Source of the DNA: Streptomyces bauhiniae
GTDB lineage: Bacteria; Actinomycetota; Actinomycetes; Streptomycetales; Streptomycetaceae
Direction: 5' to 3'
NCBI RefSeq assembly: GCF_004784475.1
Contig: NZ_SRRT01000001.1
Span: 62,001-126,000, forward strand
Length of the DNA: 64,000 bases
Numbering within the stretch: the stretch's first letter is position 1; each line of letters begins with the position of its first letter. The notes under the pieces are model-generated. The model saw only the letters and a list, made by a program, of their open reading frames with translations. It did no database searches and had not been told where the DNA came from. Position numbers and translations under genes: made by a program. Below are positions 1-8,922 of this stretch, in pieces.

Positions 1-178
1 CCTTGCCGGTGATCAGCCAGGCCAGCGGGCCGACCAGGACCTCGCCGAAGAGCAGCACGATGAACACCCAGGCCACCTTGGGCAGGTGGCGGACCTCGTC
101 CTCGGGGGTGTTCAGACAGTCCACGAACGCGTAGATCCACAGGGCCAGGACCAGCAGGAACGGCAGATACCTGAGCAT
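1..178 (-). CDS. PLDc_N-type small membrane protein (3' end cut by window edge)
   Basis: The reading frame starts at ATG 178 on the minus strand and runs off the left edge. The 59 visible residues begin MLRYLPFLLVLALWIYAF, then a short loop (residues 20-35) and a second hydrophobic segment (about 36-56). This two-helix hairpin, with an acidic D-C-L-N-T-P-E-D linker and an R-H-L-P-K-V-A-W start to helix 2, is typical of the phospholipase D N-terminal (PLDc_N) membrane family. Those proteins are small, and most actinobacterial members lack any catalytic PLD domain. It is divergent from mqnL, with 76 bases between the two starts. Function is unknown; family assignment is by pattern only. Confidence 0.7.
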   Translation of the reverse strand, partial: MLRYLPFLLVLALWIYAFVDCLNTPEDEVRHLPKVAWVFIVLLFGEVLVGPLAWLITGK

Positions 179-254
179 GGTCGCGCGATCTCCTCAACGG
201 TCTGGACGGCCCCGGTGACCGGGCCAGCGTAGCCGGTGGCCGATACTGGGACAC

Positions 255-1712
255 ATGGCTTACGACGATCTTCGCTCCCTGCTGCGGGCGCTGGAGCGCG
301 AGGGAGACCTCAAGCGCATCAAGGCCGAGGTGGACCCCTACCTGGAGGTCGGTGAGATCGTCGACCGGGTGCAGAAGGCCGGCGGACCGGCGCTGCTCTT
401 CGAGAACGTCAAGGGCTCCGCGATGCCCCTGGCGATGAACGTCTTCGGCACCGACCGCCGCCTGCTCAAGGCGCTCGGGCTCAAGTCGTACGCGGAGATC
501 TCCGACAGGATCGGCGGGCTGCTGCGGCCCGAGCTGCCGCACGGCTTCGTCGGCGTCCGCGAGGCGTTCGGCAAGCTCGGCGCGATGGCGCACGTACCGC
601 CGAAGAAGGTCAAGGGTGACCACGCGCCCGTCCAGGAGGTCGTCCTCACCGGTGACGACGTGGACCTGGACATGCTCCCGGCCCTGTTCACCTGGCCCCA
701 GGACGGCGGGTCCTTCTTCAACCTCGGGCTCACCCACACCAAGGACCCCGACACCGGCGTCCGCAACCTCGGTCTGTACCGGCTCCAGCGGCACGACAAG
801 CGCACCATCGGCATGCACTGGCAGATCCACAAGGACAGCCGGAACCACTACGCGGTCGCCGCCCGCCGGGGTGAGCGGCTGCCGGTCGCCATCGCCTTCG
901 GCTGCCCGCCCGCCGTCACCTACGCCTCCACCGCGCCGCTGCCCGGCGACATCGACGAGTACCTGTTCGCCGGGTTCATCGCGGGCAAGCGGATCGAGAT
1001 GGTCGACTGCAAGACCGTCCCGCTCCAGGTGCCGGCCAACGCCGAGGTCGTCATCGAGGGGTGGCTGGAGCCGGGCGAGATGCTGCCCGAGGGGCCGTTC
1101 GGCGACCACACCGGGTTCTACACCCCGCAGGAACCGTTCCCCGCGCTGAAGATCGACTGCGTGACGATGCGGAAGCGGCCGCTGCTGCAGTCCATCGTGG
1201 TCGGCCGGCCGCCCACCGAGGACGGGCCGCTCGGCCGGGCGACGGAGCGGTTCTTCCTGCCGCTGCTGAAGATCATCATCCCGGACATCGTGGACTACCA
1301 CCTCCCCGAGGCGGGCGGCTTCCACAACTGCGCGATCGTCTCGATCGACAAGAAGTACCCGAAGCACGCGCAGAAGGTGATGTCCGCGATCTGGGGCGCG
1401 CACATGATGTCGCTGACCAAGCTGATCGTGGTCGTCGACTCCGACTGCGATGTGCACGACCTGCACGAGGTCGCCTGGCGGGCGCTGGGCAACACCGACT
1501 ACGCCCGTGACCTGGTGGTCGCCGAAGGCCCCGTCGACCACCTCGACCACGCCTCCTACCAGCAGTTCTGGGGCGGCAAGGCGGGCATCGACGCGACGAA
1601 GAAGTTGCCCGAGGAGGGCTACACGAGGGACGGGGGCTGGCCGGAGATGGTCCTGTCCGACCCCGCCACGGCGGCGCTGGTGGACCGGCGCTGGAAGGAA
1701 TACGGACTGTGA
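255..1712 (+). CDS. mqnL: UbiD-like menaquinone biosynthesis decarboxylase MqnL
   Basis: A 485-residue UbiD-family decarboxylase. The family removes a ring carboxylate using prenylated FMN, here expected to act on the prenylated 1,4-dihydroxy-6-naphthoate of the futalosine menaquinone route. The whole length matches the family: an N-terminal domain with LRALEREGDLKRI, the central substrate/cofactor region with EGPFGDHTGFYTP (about residues 280-292), and the C-terminal part. It overlaps mqnP by four bases (GTGA), and mqnM, which makes prenyl-FMN, follows, so cofactor synthesis, tail attachment and decarboxylation sit together. No clear ribosome site precedes ATG 255; a GATACT hexamer lies at 242-247, so the mRNA may be leaderless or nearly so. 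Confidence 0.9.
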   Translation: MAYDDLRSLLRALEREGDLKRIKAEVDPYLEVGEIVDRVQKAGGPALLFENVKGSAMPLAMNVFGTDRRLLKALGLKSYAEISDRIGGLLRPELPHGFVGVREAFGKLGAMAHVPPKKVKGDHAPVQEVVLTGDDVDLDMLPALFTWPQDGGSFFNLGLTHTKDPDTGVRNLGLYRLQRHDKRTIGMHWQIHKDSRNHYAVAARRGERLPVAIAFGCPPAVTYASTAPLPGDIDEYLFAGFIAGKRIEMVDCKTVPLQVPANAEVVIEGWLEPGEMLPEGPFGDHTGFYTPQEPFPALKIDCVTMRKRPLLQSIVVGRPPTEDGPLGRATERFFLPLLKIIIPDIVDYHLPEAGGFHNCAIVSIDKKYPKHAQKVMSAIWGAHMMSLTKLIVVVDSDCDVHDLHEVAWRALGNTDYARDLVVAEGPVDHLDHASYQQFWGGKAGIDATKKLPEEGYTRDGGWPEMVLSDPATAALVDRRWKEYGL

Positions 1713-2608
1713 GTACCGCTGCCGCCGTCCCCCAGCCGGGGCGCACCAAAGCCTTCCTGCGCCTGGTGATGATCGAGCACTCGGTCTTCGCGCTGCCCTT
1801 CGCGTACATCGCCTCGCTGACCGCCATGTACCAGTGGGACAAGAACATCCACTGGGCGCGGCTGCTGCTGGTCACCATCTGCATGGTCGGCCTGCGGACC
1901 TTCGCCATGGCGGTGAACCGGATCATCGACCGCGAGATCGACGCCCGCAACCCGCGCACCGCCCACCGCGAGCTGGTCACCGGCGCGATGTCGGTACGGC
2001 ACGCGTGGACCGGCGCGCTGGTCGCGTTGGTGGTCTTCCTCGGCTCGGCCGCGCTGCTGAACCCGCTGTGCCTGGCGCTGGCGCCGATCGCGGTGATCCC
2101 GATGGTGGTCTATCCGTACGGCAAGCGGTTCACCAACTTCCCGCAGGCCATCCTCGGCATCGCGCAGGCGATGGGCCCGGTCGGCGGCTGGCTGGCGATC
2201 TCCGGGACCTGGTCCTGGGACGCGGTGATCCTGGGTCTCGCGGTCGGCATCTGGATCGGCGGTTTCGACCTGATCTACGCCTGCCAGGACGTGGAGACCG
2301 ACCGCGAGGTCGGCGTGAAGTCGGTCCCGGCCCGCTTCGGCATCCCGGCCGCGATCTGGGGCGCGCGCGCCTGCCACACCCTCACGATGGCCCTCTTCGC
2401 CTGGTACGCCGTCCTCACCCACGCGGGCCCGTTCTTCTGGCTGGGCCTGGTCATCGTGGGTTCGGCCTTCGTCTACGAACACCGCATCGTCCGCCCCCAC
2501 GACCTGTCCCGCCTGAACCGGGCGTTCTTCCAAGTCAACGGGTTCATCGGGATCGCCCTGTTCGTGTGCGCGCTGCTCGATCTGCTCGTCCGGGGGCTGA
2601 CGGTCTGA
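1709..2608 (+). CDS. mqnP: UbiA-like prenyltransferase MqnP
   Basis: A 299-residue integral membrane prenyltransferase of the UbiA family with about eight or nine hydrophobic helices. Both Mg-diphosphate-binding aspartate motifs are present: N-R-I-I-D-R-E-I-D at 70-78 and D-V-E-T-D at 194-198. In the futalosine pathway this enzyme attaches the polyprenyl tail to the dihydroxynaphthoate ring at the membrane. The GTG start at 1709 overlaps the mqnL stop, which implies translational coupling. The prenyl donor is probably made by the synthase at 49526-50536. Plain MenA is a related alternative, but the linkage to UbiD- and UbiX-like genes favours MqnP. Confidence 0.88.
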   Translation: MSTAAAVPQPGRTKAFLRLVMIEHSVFALPFAYIASLTAMYQWDKNIHWARLLLVTICMVGLRTFAMAVNRIIDREIDARNPRTAHRELVTGAMSVRHAWTGALVALVVFLGSAALLNPLCLALAPIAVIPMVVYPYGKRFTNFPQAILGIAQAMGPVGGWLAISGTWSWDAVILGLAVGIWIGGFDLIYACQDVETDREVGVKSVPARFGIPAAIWGARACHTLTMALFAWYAVLTHAGPFFWLGLVIVGSAFVYEHRIVRPHDLSRLNRAFFQVNGFIGIALFVCALLDLLVRGLTV

Positions 2609-2650
2609 CCAAGGGGGTCTGACCAAGGCACCCCCTGGGGCCCACCCGGC

Positions 2651-2679
2651 CTGAGCACCGTGCGGCGCGCCGGTACTCT
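2651..2679 (+). promoter_or_regulatory. Candidate leaderless promoter of mqnM
   Basis: CTGAGC at 2651-2656 and TACTCT at 2674-2679 are 17 bases apart, a good actinobacterial -35/-10 arrangement. The -10 ends six bases before GTG 2686, which would put the transcription start at the start codon. The bases just before the GTG (AAGG directly adjacent) are too close to act as a Shine-Dalgarno site. Inference from spacing only. Confidence 0.5.
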
Positions 2680-2685
2680 CAAGGT

Positions 2686-3360
2686 GTGAACGCAGGACAA
2701 ACGCAGCGCGTGCCTTGGATCGTGGGGGTTTCGGGAGCTTCCGGGACGCCGTACGCGGCGGCGGTGCTGCGGGCGCTGCTGGACGCCGGGGAGGACGTCG
2801 ACCTGGTGGTCAGCCGGGCCTCGCGGCTGACGCTGCTGGACGAGACGGGGATCCCGTTCCGGGACGCCCACTGGCGCGAGGACCTCGGGGACTGGCTGGC
2901 CCGCGGCGCCGACGGCAAGCCGGACAGCTTCGCGCCGGACCTCGGCCGGGTGCGGTACTGGAACGCGGGCGACCTCGCGGCGGGACCGTCCTCGGGGTCG
3001 TACCCGGTCAAGGGCATGCTGATCGTGCCGGCGTCGACCGCGTGCGTCGCGGGGGTGGCCCTCGGCCTCTCCAAGGACCTGTTGCAGCGGGCGGCGAGCG
3101 TGACGCTGAAGGAGCGCAGGCCGCTGGTGGTGGCGGTGCGCGAGACCCCGCTGAACGGGCAGACCCTGCGCCAGCTCGTCGCGCTGGACGACGCCGGGGC
3201 GAGCGTGGTCCCCGCCTCCCCGGCCTTCTACGCGGGCGCCACCCACATCCAGGACCTGGTGGACTTCGTCGCCGGCCGGGTGCTGGACGCGGCGGGCGTG
3301 GCGCACGGCCTGTACCGGCGCTGGAAGGGCGAGCTGGGCGGCGGCGCGCGGGACGAGTAG
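2686..3360 (+). CDS. mqnM: UbiX-like flavin prenyltransferase MqnM
   Basis: A 224-residue flavin prenyltransferase of the UbiX/Pad1 family, which joins dimethylallyl phosphate to FMN to make the prenyl-FMN cofactor used by UbiD-type decarboxylases such as MqnL upstream. The Rossmann-like flavoprotein fold begins with GVSGASGTPYA (residues 14-24), the family's FMN-phosphate loop. A later stretch with M-L-I-V-P-A-S-T and R-P-L-V-V-A-V-R-E-T-P-L matches the conserved FMN and dimethylallyl-phosphate region. It starts 77 bases after mqnP, behind what looks like its own leaderless promoter. Length is slightly over the usual 190-210 because of a D-G-K-P-D-S insert near residues 75-110. Confidence 0.9.
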   Translation: MNAGQTQRVPWIVGVSGASGTPYAAAVLRALLDAGEDVDLVVSRASRLTLLDETGIPFRDAHWREDLGDWLARGADGKPDSFAPDLGRVRYWNAGDLAAGPSSGSYPVKGMLIVPASTACVAGVALGLSKDLLQRAASVTLKERRPLVVAVRETPLNGQTLRQLVALDDAGASVVPASPAFYAGATHIQDLVDFVAGRVLDAAGVAHGLYRRWKGELGGGARDE

Positions 3361-3427
3361 GCGTGCAGGGCAAGTAGCGGTACCTCACATCACTACGGCG
3401 AATTTCACACCGGAAGGCTTCGATCGC

Positions 3428-3883
3428 ATGGACGCGGTGGACAGGCAGCTCATCCAGGCCCTGAGGGAGAACGGCCGGGCCTCGTACGCGGAGCTGGGGC
3501 GCCTCGTCGGCCTGTCGGGACCCAGCGTCACCGACCGCATCAACCGGCTGGAGGCGGCCGGCGTCATCACCGGTTACCGCGCCACGGTGGACGCGGCCTC
3601 GCTGGGCCTGGGCGTCACCGCGCTGATCGGCATCTCGCTGTCCGACGCCGCCGACCACGAGGACGTGGCCCGCAGGCTGAAGGACCTCACCGAGATCGAG
3701 GACTGCTGGTTCATCGCCGGCGACGACTCCTTCATGCTCAAGGTGCGCTCCTCCGACGTGGACGGTCTGGAGAAGACGATCCGCCGGCTGAGCGGCACCA
3801 AGGGCGTCTCCCGTACCCGCACCACGATCGTGCTCTCCACCAAGTGGGAGAACCGGGTCGGGGAGCTGCCCGAAGAGGTGTGA
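3428..3883 (+). CDS. Lrp/AsnC-family transcriptional regulator
   Basis: A 151-residue Lrp/AsnC protein. The N-terminal winged helix-turn-helix is clear (MDAVDRQLIQALRENGR, then Y-A-E-L-G-R-L-V-G-L-S-G-P-S-V-T-D-R at about 20-37). The C-terminal half is the RAM ligand-binding and oligomerisation domain. These regulators usually bind an amino acid or other small effector and wrap DNA as octamers. It lies between mqnM and mqnE on the same strand with short gaps, so it may control neighbouring menaquinone genes, but no site is obvious and this is inference. GGAAGG about ten bases before ATG 3428 serves as ribosome site. Confidence 0.9.
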   Translation: MDAVDRQLIQALRENGRASYAELGRLVGLSGPSVTDRINRLEAAGVITGYRATVDAASLGLGVTALIGISLSDAADHEDVARRLKDLTEIEDCWFIAGDDSFMLKVRSSDVDGLEKTIRRLSGTKGVSRTRTTIVLSTKWENRVGELPEEV

Positions 3884-3943
3884 CAGCGGGTCAGGGGGGC
3901 CGGGGGAGTACGGTGGGGCAGGTTGTCGTGGAAAGGTGTGGGT

Positions 3944-5107
3944 ATGGACGTCGGACTCAAGCGCGAGCTGGAGGACAAGGTCCGCTCCGGTGAGCGGCTG
4001 ACCCGTGAGGACGGCATCGCGCTCTACGAGTCGGACGACCTGGCGTGGCTCGGCGGCCTCGCCCATGAGGTGCGCACGCGCAAGAACGGCGACGTGGTCC
4101 ACTTCAACGTCAACCGTCACCTCAACATGACCAACGTGTGCACGGCGTCCTGCGCCTACTGCTCGTTCCAGCGCAAGCCGGGCGAGAAGGACGCGTACAC
4201 GATGCGCATCGAGGAGGCCGTGAAGCTGGCCACGGCGATGGAGTCGGAGAACCTCACCGAGCTGCACATCGTCAACGGCCTGCACCCGAACCTGCCGTGG
4301 CGCTACTACCCGCGCTCGCTGAGGGAACTGAAGGCCGCGCTGCCGAACGTCTCGCTGAAGGCGTTCACGGCCACCGAGATCCACCACTTCGAGACGATCT
4401 CCGGGCTGAGCGCGAGCGAGATCCTGGACGAACTCATCGACGCCGGGCTGGAGTCGCTGACCGGCGGCGGCGCCGAGATCTTCGACTGGGAGGTCCGCCA
4501 GCACATCGTGGACCACCGCACGCACTGGGAGGACTGGTCCCGTATCCACCGCCTGGCGCACGAGAAGGGTCTGAAGACCCCGTGCACCATGCTGTACGGG
4601 CACATCGAGGAGCCCCGGCACCGGGTGGACCACGTGCTGCGGCTGCGCGAACTCCAGGACGAGACCGGCGGGTTCCAGGTCTTCATCCCGCTGCGCTACC
4701 AGCACGACTTCGTGGACATGAAGGACGGCAAGGTCCGCAACCGCCTCCAGGCGCGCACCCAGATGGCGACCGGCGCCGAGGCGCTGAAGACGTTCGCCGT
4801 CTCCCGGCTGCTGTTCGACAACGTGCCGCACGTGAAGGTGTTCTGGGTGATGCACGGGGTGCAGACCGCCCAGCTCGCCCTCCAGCACGGCGCGGACGAC
4901 ATGGACGGCTCGGTCGTCGAGTACAAGATCACGCACGACGCGGACAACTACGGCACGCCGAACAAGCTGACCCGTGAGGACCTGCTCGACCTGATCCGCG
5001 ACGCGGGCTTCCGCCCGGTGGAGCGGAACACCCGGTACGAGATCATCCGCGAGTACGAGGGCCCGGACCCGCTGCGCCGGGAGACCCCGCAGGCGATGCG
5101 CGTCTGA
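3944..5107 (+). CDS. mqnE: Aminofutalosine synthase MqnE (radical SAM)
   Basis: A 387-residue radical SAM enzyme that condenses SAM with 3-[(1-carboxyvinyl)oxy]benzoate, the MqnA product, to form 6-amino-6-deoxyfutalosine. The [4Fe-4S] motif is C66-x3-C70-x2-C73 (C-T-A-S-C-A-Y-C). The following text (N-G-L-H-P-N-L-P-W, T-A-T-E-I-H-H-F) is typical of MqnE rather than MqnC. ATG 3944 is preferred over an upstream in-frame TTG at 3923 because GGAAAGG lies at 3930-3936 and family proteins begin near M-D-V-G-L-K-R-E-L-E. It is on the same strand as the late mqn genes; mqnC is 8 kb downstream. Confidence 0.93.
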   Translation: MDVGLKRELEDKVRSGERLTREDGIALYESDDLAWLGGLAHEVRTRKNGDVVHFNVNRHLNMTNVCTASCAYCSFQRKPGEKDAYTMRIEEAVKLATAMESENLTELHIVNGLHPNLPWRYYPRSLRELKAALPNVSLKAFTATEIHHFETISGLSASEILDELIDAGLESLTGGGAEIFDWEVRQHIVDHRTHWEDWSRIHRLAHEKGLKTPCTMLYGHIEEPRHRVDHVLRLRELQDETGGFQVFIPLRYQHDFVDMKDGKVRNRLQARTQMATGAEALKTFAVSRLLFDNVPHVKVFWVMHGVQTAQLALQHGADDMDGSVVEYKITHDADNYGTPNKLTREDLLDLIRDAGFRPVERNTRYEIIREYEGPDPLRRETPQAMRV

Positions 5108-5122
5108 CCTTACGGACGTTGG

Positions 5123-5152
5123 TTGAGCCGGGGCCGAGGTAAGGATTACCTT
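5123..5152 (+). promoter_or_regulatory. Candidate leaderless promoter of the GNAT gene
   Basis: TTGAGC (5123-5128) and TACCTT (5147-5152) are separated by 18 bases. The -10 ends six bases before GTG 5159, so transcription would begin at the start codon. No Shine-Dalgarno sequence sits at useful spacing. Confidence 0.5.
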
Positions 5153-5158
5153 GGCCCC

Positions 5159-5683
5159 GTGTCTCTTACCTTCACCCTGGACCCCGCCGTCACCCCCGAG
5201 CTGCGCGACGGCCTGCTCGACCTGTGGGCGGACGTCACCAACGCGGGCGGCGCCGTCGGCTTCGTGGCGCCCGCCACCCGCGAGGACATACGCCCCGAGC
5301 TGGTCCGCTCACTGGCCCGGCTCGCCCAGGGGCACAGCAGGCTGCTGGTCGGACACGACGACGAAGGCCGGGTCTCCGCGACCGCGTTCCTCACCTTCAA
5401 CACCCACCGGCTGATGGGCCACTGGCTCTGGCTGTACACGGTGATGGTCCACCCCAAGCACCAAGGCCGCGGCTACGGCCGCGACCTGCTGGCGGCCGCC
5501 GCCGACGCCGCGCGCGGGATCGACGGCATCGACGCGATACGGCTGGGCTGCCGCAGCGGCCTGGGCCTGGAGCGCTTCTACACCTCCTGCGGCTACCGCG
5601 AGGTGGGCCGGGTACCGGACGCGATCCGGGTCGCGCCCGGCGAGTACCGCGACGACGTCACCATGCTGCTGACCCTGCGCTGA
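5159..5683 (+). CDS. GNAT-family N-acetyltransferase
   Basis: A 174-residue GNAT fold protein. The acetyl-CoA-binding motif A is readable as V-H-P-K-H-Q-G-R-G-Y-G-R-D-L-L (about residues 98-112; Q/R-x-x-G-x-G/A signature), preceded by the beta-strand L-W-L-Y-T-V-M and followed by G-L-E-R-F-Y-T-S-C-G-Y, the usual C-terminal wedge. The acceptor substrate cannot be told from sequence. GTG 5159 is preferred to TTG 5123 because the latter overlaps the probable -35 element, and the predicted transcript starts at 5159. It follows mqnE by 51 bases but probably has its own promoter. Confidence 0.85.
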   Translation: MSLTFTLDPAVTPELRDGLLDLWADVTNAGGAVGFVAPATREDIRPELVRSLARLAQGHSRLLVGHDDEGRVSATAFLTFNTHRLMGHWLWLYTVMVHPKHQGRGYGRDLLAAAADAARGIDGIDAIRLGCRSGLGLERFYTSCGYREVGRVPDAIRVAPGEYRDDVTMLLTLR

Positions 5684-5777
5684 GCCCGCCCACCCCCTGC
5701 CAAGATCGGGTACGGGGCGTGCTTCACTGGACAGCGCACGCCTTTGGGGCCGAAACGACACGGAAGAGTGGATTGAG

Positions 5778-6065
5778 ATGCTCCGCTACACGCTGATGCG
5801 CCTCGGCGTCTTCGCCGGCTGCCTCGTGGTCGCCTGGGGAGCCGTCTACTCCGGGATCTTCCCGCGCGGGTTCGGCGCCTCCAACCTCTTCTGGATCGTG
5901 CTGCTCGCCATGATCCTCTCGGCGCCCATCAGTTGGGTGGTGCTGCGCAAGGAGCGCGAGCGGGCCTCGGTCCAGGTGGCCGGCCGGGTGGAGCGGATGA
6001 AGGCCAACCTGGACGCCAACCGCAGCCAGGAGGACGCGACCGAGGCGCACAGCCAGGCTTCCTGA
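5778..6065 (+). CDS. DUF4229 membrane protein
   Basis: A 95-residue protein with two transmembrane helices (about 8-27 and 36-57), then a basic, charged C-terminal tail (K-E-R-E-R-A to the end) that should lie in the cytoplasm. The pattern M-L-R-Y-T-L-M-R-L-G-V-F at the start and P-I-S-W-V-V-L-R-K-E-R-E after helix 2 is that of DUF4229, a small actinobacterial family without assigned function that is commonly found near menaquinone genes. GGAAGAG lies shortly before ATG 5778. A role in quinone metabolism is only a guess from position. Confidence 0.8.
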   Translation: MLRYTLMRLGVFAGCLVVAWGAVYSGIFPRGFGASNLFWIVLLAMILSAPISWVVLRKERERASVQVAGRVERMKANLDANRSQEDATEAHSQAS

Positions 6066-6308
6066 CCTGGGCCCGGCTTCCTGACTCCGCCCGCGAAGCG
6101 GAACATCCCTCACGAAAACTCCGGGACTGCACACATCCGGCGCCGGACCACCGCCCGGTGTGCACAGGGTCACCACAGGTGCCTCGTACGATCGCCAGCC
6201 TGACGGCGGCGCACCGGTGCGACGGACGGCCGCCCTGAACGCCCCGGTGCGCGGGGCGCGTATGTCATGCAGCAAGCAGTACGCCGCTGCACGTCCCAGG
6301 AGCCGCCC

Positions 6309-8273
6309 GTGACCGCCCTGTACCCCAACGCCCCCGTCTCACCCGCCCCGCACGTCTCGGCCCTCGACTACGACGGCCGCCCGGTGCTGGTGGAGCCGGA
6401 GATCCGGCGCCTGGACGGGGCCGTACGGGAAGTGGCGGTGCCCCCCTTCGCGCCCCCGGTCACCCACGGCTCGCTGGCCGACCTGCCCTTCGACAACGCC
6501 GAGGCGGCGCCCGGCGCGGTGGTGCTCAGCCGGAAGAACGCCTCCGGCGAGTGGGAGGACGTGACGGCCGGGCAGTTCGCCGCCGAGGTGCTGGCGGTGG
6601 CGCGCGGGCTGGTCTCGGAGGGGCTGATGCCGGGCGAGCGGATCGCCGTCATGGCCCGCACCCGGTACGAGTGGACCCTGCTGGACTTCGCCGCCTGGGC
6701 GGCCGGCCTGGTCACCGTGCCCGTCTACCCGACCTCCTCCGTCTACCAGACCCGCTGGATACTCCAGGACTCCGGCGCCGTCGCCCTGATCACCGAGACC
6801 ACCGCGCAGGGCGCCGCCATCGCGCCCGAACTGGCCCAGCTCCCCGAGCTGCGGCACGTCTGGGTCATCGACGAGGGCCATGTGGAGCTGCTCGCCGAGG
6901 CGGGCGCGGGCACACCGGACGGGGAAGTGGCCGTACGCCGGGGCATGCTGGGCCCCGACACGCTCGCCACCCTGATCTACACCTCCGGCACCACCGGCCG
7001 CCCCAAGGGCTGCGCCCTCTCGCACGGCAACTTCTTCGCCGAGGTCGACAACGCCATCGAACTCCTGCACCCGGTGTTCAAGGTGACGACCGGTGAGGAG
7101 GCGTCGGTGCTGCTGTTCCTGCCGATGTCCCACGTCTTCGGCCGCATGGTCGCCATCGCCTGCGTCCGGGCCCGGGTCCGCCTCGGCCACGCCCCCAGCC
7201 TCAAGCCCGAGCATCTGCTGCCGGACCTGGCCGCCTTCAAGCCGACCTGTCTGCTGACCATCCCGTACATGCTGGAGAAGGTGTACAACACCGCCCGCGC
7301 GAAGGCCGAGTCCAGCGGCAAGGCCGCCGCCTTCGACCGGGCCGCCGCCACCGCCGTCCGCTACGGCGAGGCGCTGGAGGCCCGCCAGACCGGCACCGGG
7401 AACGGGCCCAACGCGGCCCTGAAGGCCGGCCGTTCGTTCTACGACCCGCTCGCCTACCGCAAGCTGCGCGCCGCCATGGGCGGCAAGGTCCGCTACGCCA
7501 TCTGCGGCGGCTCCCCCCTCGGCCGCCGGCTGGCCGCCTTCTTCGCGGGCGCCGGCATCGAGATCTTCGAGGGGTACGGCCTCACCGAGTCCACCGCCGC
7601 CACCACGGTCACCCCACCGCTCAGGCCCCGCCTCGGCACCGTCGGCTGGCCGCTGCCCGGCACCCGGGTCCGGATCGCGGCCGACGGCGAGATCCTGATC
7701 TCCGGCGACCATGTGCTGCGCGGCTACTGGGACCAGCAGGCGGGCGGTGTCGTCCCCGCGACCCGCGACGGCTGGCTCGCCACCGGCGACCTGGGCGAAC
7801 TGGACGACGACGGCTACCTCACCATCACCGGCCGCAAGAAGGAGCTGCTGATCACGGCGGGCGGCAAGTCGGTGGCCCCGGCCCCGCTGGAGAACTGGCT
7901 GCGCCAGCACCCCCTGATCTCCCACTGCCTCCTCGTCGGCGACGGCCGCCCCTACATCGGCGCCCTCATCACCCTGGACCCGGACGGCATCAACCACTGG
8001 CGCCAGATGAACGGCAAGCACCCGGTGCCGCCGGAACTCCTCGTCGGCGACCCGGACTTGAACACCGTGCTGTGGGACGCCGTCGAGCAGGCCAACCAAC
8101 TCGTCTCCCGCCCGGAGTCCATCCGCCGCTTCACCGTCCTGCCCGGCGACTTCACCGAGCACACCGGCCACCTCACCCCGTCCATGAAGCTCCGCCGCGC
8201 CCGCATCCTCCGCGACTTCGCGGACGCGGTGGAGGGCCTGTACGCGGGGTCGGGTCAGGTCACCGGGCCCTAG
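6309..8273 (+). CDS. AMP-dependent long-chain acyl-CoA synthetase
   Basis: A 654-residue ANL-superfamily adenylating enzyme resembling long-chain fatty acid:CoA ligases (FadD15-like). It activates a fatty acid as acyl-AMP and then forms the CoA thioester. The P-loop-like TSGTTGRPKG is at 225-234, the aromatic E-G-Y-G-L-T-E-S motif is in the middle, and T-G-D-L-G-E-L-D-D-D-G-Y plus G-R-K-K-E-L-L-I-T-A-G-G-K mark the hinge and the mobile C-terminal lid. GTG 6309 with AGGAG at 6298-6302 is chosen over ATG 6267. Its 3' end overlaps the convergent methyltransferase gene by 14 bases. Confidence 0.9.
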   Translation: MTALYPNAPVSPAPHVSALDYDGRPVLVEPEIRRLDGAVREVAVPPFAPPVTHGSLADLPFDNAEAAPGAVVLSRKNASGEWEDVTAGQFAAEVLAVARGLVSEGLMPGERIAVMARTRYEWTLLDFAAWAAGLVTVPVYPTSSVYQTRWILQDSGAVALITETTAQGAAIAPELAQLPELRHVWVIDEGHVELLAEAGAGTPDGEVAVRRGMLGPDTLATLIYTSGTTGRPKGCALSHGNFFAEVDNAIELLHPVFKVTTGEEASVLLFLPMSHVFGRMVAIACVRARVRLGHAPSLKPEHLLPDLAAFKPTCLLTIPYMLEKVYNTARAKAESSGKAAAFDRAAATAVRYGEALEARQTGTGNGPNAALKAGRSFYDPLAYRKLRAAMGGKVRYAICGGSPLGRRLAAFFAGAGIEIFEGYGLTESTAATTVTPPLRPRLGTVGWPLPGTRVRIAADGEILISGDHVLRGYWDQQAGGVVPATRDGWLATGDLGELDDDGYLTITGRKKELLITAGGKSVAPAPLENWLRQHPLISHCLLVGDGRPYIGALITLDPDGINHWRQMNGKHPVPPELLVGDPDLNTVLWDAVEQANQLVSRPESIRRFTVLPGDFTEHTGHLTPSMKLRRARILRDFADAVEGLYAGSGQVTGP

Positions 8274-8922
8274 GGCTCACTTCGGCCAGCAGGTACGCCT
8301 GCGGGACGGGTTCCGTGGGGCCCGGCGCGCGCACCGTACGGGAGGTGACGGCGAACCCGGCCTCCTCCAGCAGCGCGGCCATGCGGTCCGGGTCGCGGCG
8401 GAGGAAGTCGAGGCTGACCGGGTGGCCCCAGGGCCGGTCGTGGCGCCGGGGTTCCTCGCCCGCCTGGAAGGCCAGCAGCAGTTGCCCGCCCGGCGCCAGC
8501 ACGCGGCGGAACTCGGCGAACAGCGCGGGGAGTTGTCCGGCCGGGGTGTGGATGCTGGAGTACCAGGACACGACACCGGCGAGCTTCCCGTCGGGCAGGT
8601 CCAGCTCCAGCATGGAGCCCTGTGCGAAGCGCAGGCCGGGGTTCTCGCGGCGGGCGATCGCCAGCATGGCGGGGGAGAGGTCGAGGCCGAACACGTCGAG
8701 CCTCTCGGCGGCGAGGAACCCGGTGACCCGGCCCGGCCCGCACCCCAGGTCGGCCACCGCCGCACCCGCCCCCACCAGCTCCGCGAACACCTTCAGCAGG
8801 GCCCGGTCGAAGGGCTGGGCGAGATGCGCCCGGCGGAAATGATCGGAGTAGTCCTCGGCGATCGCGTCGTAGAACGTGCGGGTCGCGGCGAGGAAGTCGG
8901 GGGAGGCGGCGGAGTCGGTCAT
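8260..8922 (-). CDS. Class I SAM-dependent methyltransferase
   Basis: A 220-residue methyltransferase with the SAM-binding motif V-A-D-L-G-C-G-P-G-R-V-T (residues 56-67), a second acidic loop (L-D-V-F-G-L-D-L-S-P-A-M-L) and the post-motif P-D-G-K-L-A-G-V-V-S-W-Y-S. This is the UbiE/Methyltransf_11-25 type acting on small molecules, with unknown substrate. On the minus strand TAGGGT ends eight bases before ATG 8922 and no strong Shine-Dalgarno site is present, so the leader must be very short or absent. It is a single-gene unit, convergent with the acyl-CoA synthetase. Confidence 0.87.
   Translation of the reverse strand: MTDSAASPDFLAATRTFYDAIAEDYSDHFRRAHLAQPFDRALLKVFAELVGAGAAVADLGCGPGRVTGFLAAERLDVFGLDLSPAMLAIARRENPGLRFAQGSMLELDLPDGKLAGVVSWYSSIHTPAGQLPALFAEFRRVLAPGGQLLLAFQAGEEPRRHDRPWGHPVSLDFLRRDPDRMAALLEEAGFAVTSRTVRAPGPTEPVPQAYLLAEVSPRAR

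Noticed and set aside
616..1149. Long open frames on both strands inside mqnL, the nuo genes and most other genes
   Set aside because: These are shadows of high-GC coding sequence: Arg/Pro/Ala-rich, no ribosome site and no family pattern, always opposite or out of phase with a clear gene.
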